Shown here in pieces: positions 10,401 to 18,504 of a DNA stretch of 64,000 nt. Origin of the DNA: Denitrovibrio sp. (GTDB lineage Bacteria; Chrysiogenota; Deferribacteres; Deferribacterales; Geovibrionaceae). Each line of letters begins with the position of its first letter. The first letter of the stretch is position 1. The position numbers and the translations under genes were made by a program. Location of the stretch: contig PKTM01000029.1 in assembly GCA_002869145.1 (NCBI GenBank), forward strand, positions 80,460-144,459, given 5' to 3'. The notes beneath the pieces were generated by a model. That model had not been told where the DNA came from. It ran no database searches and saw only the letters and a list, made by a program, of their open reading frames with translations.

Positions 10401-10678
10401 TTAGAAATCTTTTTAGGAGCCGATGTTTCTTCGTTAGAACCAACTTTTACTTCGCGTGATTTGGGGTGTCTCTTGTGTCTCTCCATAGCTTTTTTGAGCA
10501 TCTCCTGTCTTCTGTCCAGACGAAGATGTTTCGGGTCAATACCTAAAGATACTGCCGCATCATCATCTACAGTGTTGTCATCTGCTATTTTTAATCCACC
10601 GTCAATAATTTTTTGTTTTGCTTCTTCTTCGCTGTTACCCAGCTTCTTTGCGATATCAGTTATTTTAATTCCAGCCAT
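7484..10678 (-). CDS. infB: translation initiation factor IF-2
   Basis: IF-2 is the GTPase that brings initiator fMet-tRNA to the 30S subunit and promotes subunit joining. The ATG at 10678 has GGGGTG 6 nt upstream and gives 1064 residues, longer than usual. Domains in order: IF2_N (about 1-50), a long charged linker with EAPKTE-like and [12 protein letters not shown] repeats (about 150-345), a second IF2_N (about 465-520), the G domain with GHVDHGKT near 555, DTPGHEAF and NKID, then beta-barrels and the tRNA-binding domain. The extra length lies almost wholly in the repeat linker. Five bases separate it from ylxR. Confidence 0.98.
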   Translation of the reverse strand: MAGIKITDIAKKLGNSEEEAKQKIIDGGLKIADDNTVDDDAAVSLGIDPKHLRLDRRQEMLKKAMERHKRHPKSREVKVGSNEETSAPKKISKQELMDRKKKLEKTIRKVDENRETMKDEKVEAPKPAEAAETAQEPKETSQVKSEEKAPDTKAETKQAEKSEAPKTETQKSEQPKSETPKAEAPKTEAPKTDQRSTRPQGDRRPQGDRPQGDRPPYRGGDNRQQGDRPPYRGGDNRQQGDRPPYRGGDNRQQGDRPPYRGGDNRPQGDRPPYRGGDNRPQGDRPPYRGGDNRPQGDRPPYRGGDNRQQGDRPPYRGGDNRKQGDRPPYRGGDNRQQGGPRPKPGEDTGALATEKKKVIKEKPKSPTIEAKKTKAPVQKKEKNIHKGLDEGIELFELEREILESKTDAAAEYKEVPEEVKVEEKVEAKPQQRHRSNYQDNRRKPGRKQKGKRREDKPEPVIVRPSSVTVGENIIVSELAKLMGVKATELIKHLMQLGIMASVNQAIDGDTAILLGEEYGIEVKVQFLTEDDLIPVHDDKPENLIPRPPIVTVMGHVDHGKTSLLDRIRETAVAEGEAGGITQHIGAYEVKMDKGTITFLDTPGHEAFTTLRARGASVTDIVILVVAADDGVMPQTKEAIDHAKAAGVKLIVAINKIDKENANPDMVRNQLAEHGVISEDWGGDYQFQEISAKANLQIEDLLERVLLEAELLELQGNKEAHAEGIVIESKLDKQKGAVATVLINRGTLKKGDNFVVGTEYGKVRAMFNYKGAAIKEAGLSIPVEIMGFSGVPQSGDRFVVTPDEKTARQVSELRSDEHHKKTLAEKSAVSLADLFSKIKEGELKELNIVLKADVQGSLEALKSSLVKLSNPEVKVNIISSGVGGISENDIILASASNAVVIGFNVRPGVQARAKADLEKIELNLYSVIYQAIDDVKKAMEGMLDPSKREEVIGRAEVRQVFSVPKHGKIAGSMVTDGKVQRNAQVRVVRDSIVIYDGVLSSLKRFTDDAKEVAQGYECGIGIDKYNDLKEGDVFEFYIMVEEKRTLDDVHKDAAKREKEEAAAEE
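9666..10043 (-). repeat. nine tandem 42-bp repeats within infB
   Basis: Nine contiguous, nearly identical 42-base units encode [14 protein letters not shown] with Q, P or K at position 13. The array is exactly 378 bases, so the frame is kept. Shorter degenerate units ([11 protein letters not shown]) flank its 5' side. Because units are multiples of three without stops, other frames are also open here; they are not genes. Confidence 0.95.
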
Positions 10679-10683
10679 ATATT

Positions 10684-10926
10684 TCACCCCGTTTTACGGT
10701 TGCGTCTATCAACTTTTTGCAGTGAACTGTGCAGTTTATTCTTTTTCAGCCCGGTTTCTCTGCATTTTTCATTTTTGCAAACATAAGCTCCACGCCCATG
10801 TTTAATCTGCCTTTCATCTTCACACACGTCATCTTTAAATACAAACCTTACAAGATCTGTCTTTGGCATTTTCTGCCTGCACGAAACGCATGTTCTCATG
10901 GGAGTCTCTCTCCCTGTCTTGCTCAT
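10684..10926 (-). CDS. ylxR: YlxR (DUF448) family RNA-binding protein
   Basis: This is a small nucleic-acid-binding protein of the nusA-infB operon, 80 residues from the ATG at 10926. The family motif (MRTCVSCRQK) and GRGAYVC are clear, with Cys pairs CVSC and CKNEKC. The ATG at 10899 has a better ribosome site (GGGAG) and gives 71 residues; the ATG at 10926 overlaps the nusA stop as TAATG. Family members have been linked to RNase P and to nucleoid association, but function in this organism is unknown. Confidence 0.93.
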   Translation of the reverse strand: MSKTGRETPMRTCVSCRQKMPKTDLVRFVFKDDVCEDERQIKHGRGAYVCKNEKCRETGLKKNKLHSSLQKVDRRNRKTG

Positions 10927-12353
10927 TATTCTGTGTCTTTATCTTTCTCCGCTTGAATTTCTGCTTCTTCAACAGTTATTTCAGCAGTTTCTTGTACTGT
11001 TTCAATCACTTCATCAGCTTCTTCAGCTGCTTCAGTCTCTTCCTCGAGCTCCTCTTCTTCTTCCTCAAGTTCATCAAACTTACTGGCAAGATAGTCCAGA
11101 GCCATGTTAATAACAGAAACAGCCTGATCTTCTCCGCATTCCATAGCCTGTTTCAGCTCATGAAAGCTTGCATTATAGAGTTTTTCTATATCGTCGTAAC
11201 CAGCCTCAATAAGACTATTTTGAAGCTCATCTGTCATACCGGAGAGGTTTTCAAGATTATACATTTCATAAAAGTCTTTGAGCTCCTGCTCCTGATCCTG
11301 CATACGTTCTTTTCTAATTTCAGCGTATTCGGACTCTTTCAGAACATCAAGTCTCCACTCTGTGAGTTTGGCTGCCAAACGGACATTCTGACCTTTTTTA
11401 CCAATGGCAAGTGAAAGCTGGTCGTCTGGGACAACTATCTCTATGGTTTCTTCATCTTCGAAAACATTTGTAAGCACAACTTCCGCAGGGGATATTGCGT
11501 TGCAAACAAATTTAATTGAATCAGGTGACCATTCTATCACATCTATCTTTTAACCTCTCAGCTCATTGCTGATGGCGTTGATACGTACACCTTTAAGCCC
11601 GATACATGCTCCCACAGGGTCTATGCTGCTATGGGTTGTGTAAACAGCGACTTTCGCTCTGTCTCCGGGTTCTCTGGAAACAGCTTTTACATCTATGATT
11701 CCTTCGAAAACTTCCGGAATCTCTGTCTCGAAAAGCTTTCTCATGAACGCCGGGTGTGTTCTGGAGAGAATAAGCTGAGGCCAGCCTTTAATAAGCCTGA
11801 TATCAAGCAGAAGTGCTCTTACATAGTCACCTCTATTGAAAAAATCGCCGCCTATCATCTCTCTCTTTGGAAGAACAGCTTCTGTTTTCCCTATGTTTAT
11901 AATGAGGTTCTCTCTATCAGTTTTAAGAACAACACCGTTTACTATCTCGCCTATTCTGTCTTGGAACTGGTCAAGAACAACTTGCTTTTCTGCATCACGC
12001 AGTTTTTCAAAAAGTTTTTGCTTGGCCACAAGCGCCGCCTGTCTTCCAAGCTCCTCAAGCGTTGTAGGAACCATTACAACATCACCAAGCTGCGGATTCT
12101 CCTTGTAAGGATCAGCTTCATCTATGTGCACTTCTGTCCACTTATCGTCTACGCTTTCGCAAACCTCTTTATGCAGAAGTATTTCGATTGTACCTTTATC
12201 AATGTCTATATTTACATCGGGTTCAAGGAGTTTGCCGATTTTTCTGGCTACAGCTGCCAGTATTGATTCTCTCAGGGCATCATAAAGAAGCTCTCTGGCT
12301 ATCCCTTTTTCCCTTCCGATTTCATCGACAACTTTTGTCAGTTCCTTGCTCAT
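10926..12353 (-). pseudogene. nusA: transcription termination/antitermination factor NusA, interrupted by an in-frame TAA
   Basis: NusA binds RNA polymerase and nascent RNA, and controls pausing, termination and antitermination. The start is the ATG at 12353 behind AGGAGG (MSKELTKVVDEIGREKGI). The full frame is 475 codons: N-terminal polymerase-binding domain (1-125), S1 (about 135-200), KH1 and KH2 (about 210-345) with [18 protein letters not shown], one helix-hairpin-helix segment, and a very acidic tail. Codon 268 (11550-11552) is TAA, between NELRG and KIDVIEWS. Nearly all NusA proteins have NELRGEKID here, so this is a GAA-to-TAA change in unchanged frame. Losing KH2 from an almost always essential protein makes error or readthrough worth testing before calling it dead. 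Confidence 0.93.
11550..11552 (-). other. in-frame TAA inside nusA
   Basis: The minus-strand codons are CTG AGA GGT TAA AAG ATA GAT. The family-invariant residue at this place is Glu. The frame and similarity continue on both sides with no indel. Confidence 0.92.
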
Positions 12354-12457
12354 CTTTCCTCCTGAAAACAGACCATGCCTGTTCAGTATATATTTTATCT
12401 TTGTAACAGATGAACTTAGCTTATCAGAAAGAAGCCATCTCACCTGATTTTAAACAC

Positions 12458-12482
12458 AAAAAAAGTGGGCACAATGCCCACT
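12458..12482 (-). terminator. intrinsic terminator between rimP and nusA
   Basis: On the minus strand the stem AGTGGGCA, loop TTG, TGCCCACT runs into seven T. It lies about 70 bases after the rimP stop and about 105 bases before the nusA start, all inside the operon. Partial termination could set or autoregulate nusA-infB expression. AT-rich promoter-like sequence on either side is too weak to call. Confidence 0.85.
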
Positions 12483-12552
12483 TCGATAATAGAAATATCA
12501 CACCAAGCCTTATTATGCAAGGGTTTTTATTATATTCAGCAAATATGATCTT

Positions 12553-13038
12553 TTAGTCAAACTCAACCACAAGGTTTGCCTTTGCAATATTGTCCAGTTC
12601 AAGTTCAAAGACAGCGCTCTCTTTCACAACATTCAGAGTAACTTTGCCTTCTTCTGCCTACTCTATTATACCGGTATAGCTCTTTCTGCCGGTTTTGTCC
12701 TTTTCCCGATTGGTTATTTTACATTTTTTCCCGATAAACCTTTTAAAATCAGATTCACTGCGAAGAGGTCTTTCCAGGCCGGGGGTTGAAACTTCAAGGT
12801 TATACCTGTCAAACGGAATATTTGACTCATCGCTGTCCAGAAATTCGGATACAGCTCTGCTGGCTATTGTGCAGTCCTCTATACCAGGACCTTCCGGCTT
12901 GTCTATTGTAATACGGAGCACTACTCCGCCTCTTTCACTGCGGAGAGTAAGCTCAAATAGGTCAAGACCTTTCTCTTCAAGTGCTTTCAGAATATATGGT
13001 CTGATTTTATCTGTAATGTATTTGTTTGATCTTTTCAT
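12553..13038 (-). pseudogene. rimP: ribosome maturation factor RimP, interrupted by an in-frame TAG
   Basis: RimP assists maturation of the 30S subunit. The N-terminal part shows family features (GLDLFELTLR, RITIDKPEG, NLEVSTPGLERPL). Codon 127 (12658-12660) is TAG. The frame then continues as AEEGKVTLNVVKES to a natural TAA at 12553, giving 161 codons, the usual RimP length. The lost part is the SH3-like C-terminal domain strands. GAG to TAG is the simplest change, but AAG or CAG are also possible because the family varies here. The start overlaps the stop of the PHP gene as ATGA. Confidence 0.85.
12658..12660 (-). other. in-frame TAG inside rimP
   Basis: The minus-strand codons are ATA ATA GAG TAG GCA GAA GAA. 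The frame after the stop encodes RimP-like beta strands and ends where a full-length RimP should. Confidence 0.8.
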
Positions 13039-13940
13039 ATAAAGAAGTAACCATGTTCCATAGATGTTAGCCTTTCTATGAACTTGTTTGGTACGGAATT
13101 ATCTTTGCAGCCATGACCAGCAAGGTGTATCCCCGGCTTAATCCTTTCACCGTGAAAATCGCTTCCGGCAGTGATAAGAAGTCCTCTCTACTCTGCAATC
13201 TCTTTATAATACTGTATCTGTTCATCATTATGATATGATGAGTAAACATCTATCCCCGCTATCCCGTCAACAGCAAGTTCTTCAATCTTCCTGTCTGTAT
13301 ATAAAGATGGATGACCAATGATTAAAACAGCCTTGTCTTTAAGTTTTTCTATTGTTTCATGGAAGTGAAGCAGCGGTGCATCCACATATGCTTTGCCGCC
13401 TTTAGTAAAATAGTCAAAGTAAAAATTGGTATATGGGGACTTAGATTTCTCACCTGAAAGGTACTCATGGAGGGCTTCTCTATTTTCTTTATACTTTGCA
13501 AGCACCTTCAAAAATGTTACACCTGAAGGGAGTTTACCCCCGGAAGTCTTCATAACTTCTTTATAGTCAACTTTAAAACCTAAATCCTGAAGTTTTTCCA
13601 CACGAAGTTCAGACTGAAGCACCCTATTGCGGTTATATGTTTCCAGAACTCCTGCCATAATAGTGCAGCTTTCGTTAAAACCGTAAGCACAAACATGCAC
13701 TTCACGATCACCATGATATAGGGAAAGCTCTACACCATTAATGTATAAGGTTTTATTGCCGTATTTGCCTTTGTACCACTTCATAACATCCGCAGATGCC
13801 AGAGAATTATGGTCTGTAATAGAGAACATATTAATGCCTCTGGAGCGGGCAATGGTAAGTATCTCATAAGGCGTCAATACACCATCTGAACTGTGATCCG
13901 AGTGCATGTGCAGATCAAACTTGTTTACCTTAAAATTCAA
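13035..13940 (-). pseudogene. PHP-domain phosphoesterase (TrpH/YciV-like), interrupted by an in-frame TAG
   Basis: This is a metal-dependent PHP hydrolase; relatives act as phosphoesterases or 5'-3' exonucleases on short nucleic acids. Metal motifs DLHMHSDHSSDG near residue 8 and FSITDHNSL follow the family, and GHPSLY supplies a later His. Codon 251 (13188-13190) is TAG. Reading on in the same frame gives RGLLITAGSDFHGE, whose Asp and His are the last metal ligands, then a TGA at 13035. The truncated protein would therefore lack an essential site. The TTG at 13940 with GGAG 6 nt upstream is preferred over a TTG at 13976 that overlaps iorB. Confidence 0.82.
13188..13190 (-). other. in-frame TAG inside the PHP gene
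   Basis: The minus-strand codons are ATT GCA GAG TAG AGA GGA CTT. The conserved motif GSDFHG follows eight residues later in the same frame. Confidence 0.82.
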
Positions 13941-13953
13941 ATGTTTCTCCGAA

Positions 13954-14523
13954 TCAGATATTATATCCGATGTCAAATGCCTTCAGGTTCAAGTCGATAG
14001 TTTTCGGTGGAACCCTGTCTTTTATTGCCTGTTCCCAGGCTTCTTTTTTGAAAGGGACTGCTTTTGCAAGAATTCCTAAAATAACCATTCCGGCCACCTT
14101 AGGGTTACCTATCTCCATCGCTTTGCTTATAGCATCAGTTTCATAAACTTTACTGAAGATCTTCTTGGTCTGTGCAACTTTCTCATCAGGGTACTGTGCA
14201 GAACCGTCAGCAACGGTTGGAGGCGCGATAACCTGAGTATTCAAGATAAGAGTTGTCTCCTTTCCATAATATTCATCATACCGTAAAAATTCCATCCTTT
14301 CAAAAGAAACAACAATATCTGCACTTTTTTCGGGAATTGTAGGTGAAAAAACTTCTTCACCAACACGAATATGCGTTACAACACTGCCGCCTCTTTGAGC
14401 CATGCCGTGTATTTCACTTTTTTTAACATCAAAACCATTTGCCAGAGCAACATCGCACACAATGTTGCTTGAAAGGACAGTACCCTGACCGCCCACACCA
14501 ACCATGAGTATATCAAGCTTCAT
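13954..14523 (-). CDS. iorB: indolepyruvate:ferredoxin oxidoreductase, beta subunit
   Basis: This is the small subunit of the enzyme that oxidises aryl pyruvates such as indolepyruvate to aryl-acetyl-CoA and reduces ferredoxin. The 189-residue protein belongs to the gamma-type 2-oxoacid oxidoreductase fold, with the nucleotide-binding opening GVGGQGTVLSSNIV near residue 8 and the conserved EIHGMAQRGGSV. It starts at the base after the iorA stop, as expected for a two-subunit complex. It is oxygen-sensitive chemistry, which fits an anaerobe that ferments or reduces amino acids. Confidence 0.95.
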   Translation of the reverse strand: MKLDILMVGVGGQGTVLSSNIVCDVALANGFDVKKSEIHGMAQRGGSVVTHIRVGEEVFSPTIPEKSADIVVSFERMEFLRYDEYYGKETTLILNTQVIAPPTVADGSAQYPDEKVAQTKKIFSKVYETDAISKAMEIGNPKVAGMVILGILAKAVPFKKEAWEQAIKDRVPPKTIDLNLKAFDIGYNI

Positions 14524-16260
14524 TTATTTGCTCCTCTGCTCTATTGCGCCGAATTTACAAACTTTTATACAAAGATGACATCCTGTACAAAGATTTTCGT
14601 CTATATATGCCACTCTATCCTCTTCTTTCCAGAGAATAGCCGGACAGCCGAGTCTGGTGCAAATTCTGCATCCGCTGCATTTGTCTTCATGAATGAAATA
14701 AGGTTTATCAACAACAGACCTATCAGCAAATATACAAGGCTTGTTTGTAATTATAACGCTAGGTTCTTTTTTAGAGGTTTCTTCTTTTAAAACTTCCATA
14801 CAGGCCGCTATGTCAAAAGGATCAGTAACCCTTATGTTTTCAGGTTTTACACCTATGGATTTGCACAGATTCACATAATCTATCTTTACTGTTGGTGCTC
14901 CGTGTATGTCGCAGCCAGTGCCTGCGTTCGGCTGATGCCCTGTCATGCCTGTTATGCCGTTATCAAGTATTATAACTGTTGAATGTCCGTTATTATATAC
15001 TGTATTTATAAGACTGTTTATCCCAGTATGCAAAAATGTGGAATCTCCGATAACAGCAACTGACTTTTCTGACATGTTTTCAGATGCCTTATCAAGCCCG
15101 TGCGCCATACCTATACTTGCACCCATGCAGACTGTAGTATTGATAGCTTTTAAGGGAGGAAGCAGACCAAGTGTATAACACCCTATGTCTCCTGTCACAA
15201 AGAGTTTCAGCCTGTTTATGGCGTAAAAAATACCTCTGTGTGAGCATCCGGGGCACATGCTTGGCGGGCGGAAAGGCAGACTCATATCTGGCTCCACCTC
15301 ATACTCTTCTGAGTTGAAGAGTGCTCTTACGGCATCCACGGAAAGCTCTCCGCAAAGACTACGGTCTATATGCTCTATTGCAATACCTGCCGCTGTTATC
15401 TCTGTTTCAAAGAAAGGATCAAGCTCTTCCACTACATAAAGTTTATCTACTAACTTACTGAATTTCTTTATCTTTTCCATAGGGAGAGGCCACACCATGT
15501 CAAGCTTTAAAGTGGAAGCTTCCGGGTTTGCCTCACGAACATAGTTATAAGTAACACCAGCGCATATAACACCCACAGACTTGTCACGTATTACATAATT
15601 ATTATATTTGTCACCTTCTGCAAGCTCCTGAAGCTCAAGAAGACGATTCTCTACTATTCTATGTCTTTTGCGTGCGTTAGCGGGGATCATAACCCATTTA
15701 GGAATGTTGTTTTCAGGTTCGAAATGTGGTGCTTCAGCCCTGTCTTCCAGCTCCACCACTGTCTGTGTGTGCGATACTCTGGTACAAGACCTGACAAGCA
15801 CAGGAGTACAGAACTCTTCTGACAGGTCAAATGCTTCCTTGGTAAATCTTTTAGCCTCTGCACTGTCAGCAGGCTCAAACATTGGCATTTTGCCAAATCT
15901 TGCATAGTGTCTGCTGTCCTGCTCATTCTGGGAGCTGTACATATTAGGGTCGTCAGCCACAACAGCTACAAGTCCTGCATTCACGCCTGTATATGAGAGT
16001 GTCATGATAGGGTCAGATGCGACATTGAGCCCAACATGCTTCATGCATGTCATAGCTCTTTTTCCGCCTAGACTTGCGCCTATTGCGACCTCCATAGCAA
16101 CTTTTTCATTAGTCGCCCACTCTGTGTAAAGTTCTTTATAATGGGCGGCATGCTCAGTTATCTCAGTACTGGGTGTACCGGGGTAAGAACTTACCACACC
16201 TGCACCTGCTTCAAATGCGGCTCTGGCAAAAGCCTCGTTGCCGCTTAAAACTTTCTTCAT
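14524..16260 (-). CDS. iorA: indolepyruvate:ferredoxin oxidoreductase, alpha subunit
   Basis: This catalytic subunit binds thiamine diphosphate and iron-sulfur clusters. The ATG at 16260 gives MKKVLSGNEAFARAAFEAG, 578 residues. The pyrimidine-binding half is N-terminal (YPGTPSTEI). The pyrophosphate-binding half has CPGCSHRG and the GDSTFLHTG to DNGITGMTG thiamine motif near 400-435. A C-terminal ferredoxin module carries CSGCRICTRLGCP and CTGCHLCIKVC, for two 4Fe-4S clusters. The start overlaps the stop of the upstream membrane protein gene, so it sits inside the operon that continues to nusA. Confidence 0.96.
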   Translation of the reverse strand: MKKVLSGNEAFARAAFEAGAGVVSSYPGTPSTEITEHAAHYKELYTEWATNEKVAMEVAIGASLGGKRAMTCMKHVGLNVASDPIMTLSYTGVNAGLVAVVADDPNMYSSQNEQDSRHYARFGKMPMFEPADSAEAKRFTKEAFDLSEEFCTPVLVRSCTRVSHTQTVVELEDRAEAPHFEPENNIPKWVMIPANARKRHRIVENRLLELQELAEGDKYNNYVIRDKSVGVICAGVTYNYVREANPEASTLKLDMVWPLPMEKIKKFSKLVDKLYVVEELDPFFETEITAAGIAIEHIDRSLCGELSVDAVRALFNSEEYEVEPDMSLPFRPPSMCPGCSHRGIFYAINRLKLFVTGDIGCYTLGLLPPLKAINTTVCMGASIGMAHGLDKASENMSEKSVAVIGDSTFLHTGINSLINTVYNNGHSTVIILDNGITGMTGHQPNAGTGCDIHGAPTVKIDYVNLCKSIGVKPENIRVTDPFDIAACMEVLKEETSKKEPSVIITNKPCIFADRSVVDKPYFIHEDKCSGCRICTRLGCPAILWKEEDRVAYIDENLCTGCHLCIKVCKFGAIEQRSK

Positions 16261-16838
16261 TAACCATCCCACCTTTCTATCTGCTTAAGTAATTCATTTT
16301 CCTTATATTTCTCTTGAAAAACTGTGAGTATTTCAGTCTTTTTTGCATCATCAGCCGCAAGGTATGCTCTGTAGTACCAAAGTGGTGTCATAACACTCTC
16401 TGTAAGGTACTGTTCGGGATTTACATCTCCCATGCCTATGTCAAATCTTAGACCATCAGCAAGTTCTTTGAAGTCGCCGCCGGCGCTGGAAAGAGGGATA
16501 TCTACCAAATCCATTTTCCCTTGTTTAACAAGAACCTCAGCAGCTTTCAGGTTTATGTAGTCTCCAGCATCAGGATATTGGTTCGCAACAGCGACAAAAT
16601 CATTCAGCTGAGCCTCTGTCGTGCCGTTAAACTCGAAAAGCATCTCAAGCTGGCCGACCTTATTTACAAGAAGCTGGTCTTTTGACTCGTTCATAGATTT
16701 AAAAGCATATCCTGCAATGAATAAAACGAGGAGAACTGCAACTCCTAAAAGAAGTTTCCTGTAGTGTGTCGCAAGAAACAAGTCCATTTTATCGACAGGT
16801 GCTTCTTCGATCATTTGCTTTTGTTTTTTTCTGTTCAC
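16260..16838 (-). CDS. membrane-anchored protein with a TPR-like periplasmic domain, function unknown
   Basis: The 192-residue protein has a basic, charged N-terminus, one hydrophobic segment (about residues 29-46) and then a helical, soluble C-terminal region with WYYRAYLAADDAKK typical of tetratricopeptide-like helices. This layout resembles the YfgM group of anchored ancillary proteins, but I see no decisive motif and give no function. It is packed between a PHP hydrolase gene (adjacent, no gap) and iorA (overlapping stop and start). Confidence 0.8.
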   Translation of the reverse strand: MNRKKQKQMIEEAPVDKMDLFLATHYRKLLLGVAVLLVLFIAGYAFKSMNESKDQLLVNKVGQLEMLFEFNGTTEAQLNDFVAVANQYPDAGDYINLKAAEVLVKQGKMDLVDIPLSSAGGDFKELADGLRFDIGMGDVNPEQYLTESVMTPLWYYRAYLAADDAKKTEILTVFQEKYKENELLKQIERWDG

Positions 16839-17504
16839 TTAACCCTCCAGAGAACGTAAAAATATTTTTTTATTATTATCAAGTACTTTTTTTATTTCTA
16901 TATCACTCAGTCCGGCTCCTGCCAGGACCTTTATTGCCATCTCTGCACTAACCCTGTCGCCTGGTGAGTGATAGTCATTGTTTATCACCAGCTCGCCATT
17001 AAACTCAAGAACTTTTTTAACTACATGACCGTTAGTTATGCTGTGCCCTTTTCTGGTTGTTACCTCAAAATGTACGCCGTTTTCTACACCTTTTCTGACA
17101 ACATCGTCTGTTATCAGCCCAGGGTGAGCAAGGACGTCCACCCCTGCCTCAACAGCTGCCATGTTGGTGCCTTCTTCCACGGGCTCTGTTATAGTCTCAC
17201 CATGAACAACTACAATATCAGCACCAGCTTCACGAACTTTTTCAGTAAGCTTGCCTATGAGCGATGGGCGCACATGGGTTATCTCCACACCTACAATTAC
17301 TTTAAAATCTTTGCTTAAAGAGTTGAACTCAGTTTTGAATCTGAGCTGATTCTCTAATATATTCATATAGTTAGACTCATCAGCGTGATCAGTAAATGCA
17401 AGTCCGGCATAGCCGTCCATAAAAGCTCTTCTGGCTGATTCTGATGGGATAAGCACTCCATCGCTGTAAGTGGTGTGGGAATGAAGTTCATACATTTTTA
17501 TCAT
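16839..17504 (-). CDS. histidinol-phosphatase-like PHP hydrolase
   Basis: This 221-residue PHP-domain hydrolase has metal ligands in MYELHSHTTYSDG (residues 4-16), FTDHADES, a Glu-containing GVEITHV, VVVHGET, LAHPGLI and the final NNDYHSPGD. All PHP motifs are present and the gene is uninterrupted, unlike the other PHP gene of this operon. The substrate is unknown; relatives include HisK-type histidinol phosphatases. The start overlaps the LOG-family stop as ATGA; an internal ATG at 17495 is an alternative. Confidence 0.88.
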   Translation of the reverse strand: MIKMYELHSHTTYSDGVLIPSESARRAFMDGYAGLAFTDHADESNYMNILENQLRFKTEFNSLSKDFKVIVGVEITHVRPSLIGKLTEKVREAGADIVVVHGETITEPVEEGTNMAAVEAGVDVLAHPGLITDDVVRKGVENGVHFEVTTRKGHSITNGHVVKKVLEFNGELVINNDYHSPGDRVSAEMAIKVLAGAGLSDIEIKKVLDNNKKIFLRSLEG

Positions 17505-18184
17505 TTTTTCACTCTGCTTGTTTCAAGGAATTCTTTAATAATACTGATTACCTCTTCTGCTGTATCTACAACACGTAAAAAATTCATATCTGTCTCAGAT
17601 ACATAACCGCTTTCCAGCATACGTGCTTTCACCCAGTCTACCAAACCGCACCAATAGTCTGTGCCTACGAGTATAGTTGGAAAAGGGATTATCTTTCCAG
17701 TCTGAATGAGGGTTATCGCCTCAAAAAGTTCGTCCATTGTCCCAAACCCGCCCGGAAGGATTATAAATGCGTTGGCGTATTTCACCAGCATAACTTTGCG
17801 GACAAAGAAGTAATCGAAAGATATAGATTTTTTGACATACCTGTTTGGTTCCTGCTCGAAAGGCAGCTCTATGTTCAATCCTACTGACTGCCCCCCCGCC
17901 TCAAAAGCACCTCTGTTAGCCGCTTCCATAATGCCTGGTCCGCCTCCGGTAAGCACAGTTATACCTTCTTCTGCGAGCATTCTGCCTATATCCATAGCAA
18001 GTTTGTAGTATGGATCATCCTCTTTTACTCTTGCAGAACCGAAAACAGTTACCGCAGGATCAACTTTTGCAAGCTTTTCGAAACCTTCAACAAACTCAGC
18101 CAGTATCTTAAATATGCGCCAGGTGTCGCCAACCTTTATATCGTCAATAAGATACTGCATATCATTATTATTATATTGATCCAT
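17501..18184 (-). CDS. LOG family protein (cytokinin riboside 5'-monophosphate phosphoribohydrolase-like)
   Basis: Family members split nucleoside 5'-monophosphates into base and ribose 5-phosphate. The two diagnostic motifs are present in 227 residues: GGGPGIMEAANRGA near 87 and PGGFGTMDELFE near 150. The ATG at 18184 has AGGTGA 7 nt upstream. It is the first gene of the long operon that runs to pnp, behind a predicted promoter. Its role in bacteria outside plant-associated species is usually nucleotide salvage or unknown. Confidence 0.9.
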   Translation of the reverse strand: MDQYNNNDMQYLIDDIKVGDTWRIFKILAEFVEGFEKLAKVDPAVTVFGSARVKEDDPYYKLAMDIGRMLAEEGITVLTGGGPGIMEAANRGAFEAGGQSVGLNIELPFEQEPNRYVKKSISFDYFFVRKVMLVKYANAFIILPGGFGTMDELFEAITLIQTGKIIPFPTILVGTDYWCGLVDWVKARMLESGYVSETDMNFLRVVDTAEEVISIIKEFLETSRVKK

Positions 18185-18219
18185 TCTAAGTTCACCTATT
18201 AGTACAGTTAGAACTGAAT

Positions 18220-18248
18220 AAGATACACAATCCCTTGTTTTTAATCAA
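18220..18248 (-). promoter_or_regulatory. predicted promoter for the LOG-ior-nusA-pnp operon
   Basis: On the minus strand TTGATT (18243-18248) and TATCTT (18220-18225) are separated by 17 bases, about 36 bases upstream of the LOG-family ATG. Confidence 0.45.
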
Positions 18249-18420
18249 TAGTTAGCTTAATGAAAATGGAACATTACGCTAAGAATAAAAACAGATAACT
18301 CAGCTTAAATTTACAAATTTTCAAAATGATGACTTTAAGTTTATACTTACAAAAATTAATAAATCTATATATTGACAATAACCTTATCTTTTGATTTTAT
18401 AATCATCAAGAAAATAAATA

Positions 18421-18437
18421 ATTAAAGTGCTAATATT
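18421..18437. promoter_or_regulatory. upstream copy of the putative MarR operator
   Basis: This 17-base site matches the inverted form of the promoter-proximal site at 18480-18496 at about 14 of 17 positions, sharing GCTAATATT. The two centres are 59 bases apart, about six helical turns. Confidence 0.4.
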
Positions 18438-18469
18438 TTCAAATTTATTTAATTTGATAAACTATTTTC

Positions 18470-18498
18470 TTGACAACTCAATATTAGCGCACTAATTT
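18470..18498 (+). promoter_or_regulatory. predicted promoter of marR, with operator in the spacer
   Basis: TTGACA (18470-18475), a 17-base spacer and TAATTT (18493-18498) form a near-consensus promoter. The imperfect palindrome TTAGCGCACTAA lies across the spacer and -10 element, where a bound repressor would block polymerase. Only six bases separate the -10 element from the ATG. Confidence 0.65.
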
Positions 18499-18504
18499 AG
18501 CTAC

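Larger units (their letters stand above)
18185..18504. other. divergent AT-rich intergenic region between the LOG operon and marR
   Basis: This 320-base stretch has no credible gene. It holds outward-facing promoter-like sequences at both ends and two related copies of a MarR-type site near marR. The middle (about 18260-18420) is plain AT-rich sequence in which I see nothing else. Confidence 0.8.

Noticed and set aside
11540..11552. Translation restart giving a two-piece NusA
   Set aside because: The GTG at 11540 has no well-placed ribosome site, and the split falls inside the KH1-KH2 unit rather than between independent domains.
18372..18400. TTGACA with a downstream TATAAT as a second promoter before marR
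   Set aside because: The spacing is 20 bases, too long for a good sigma-70 promoter, and it points at no nearby gene start.
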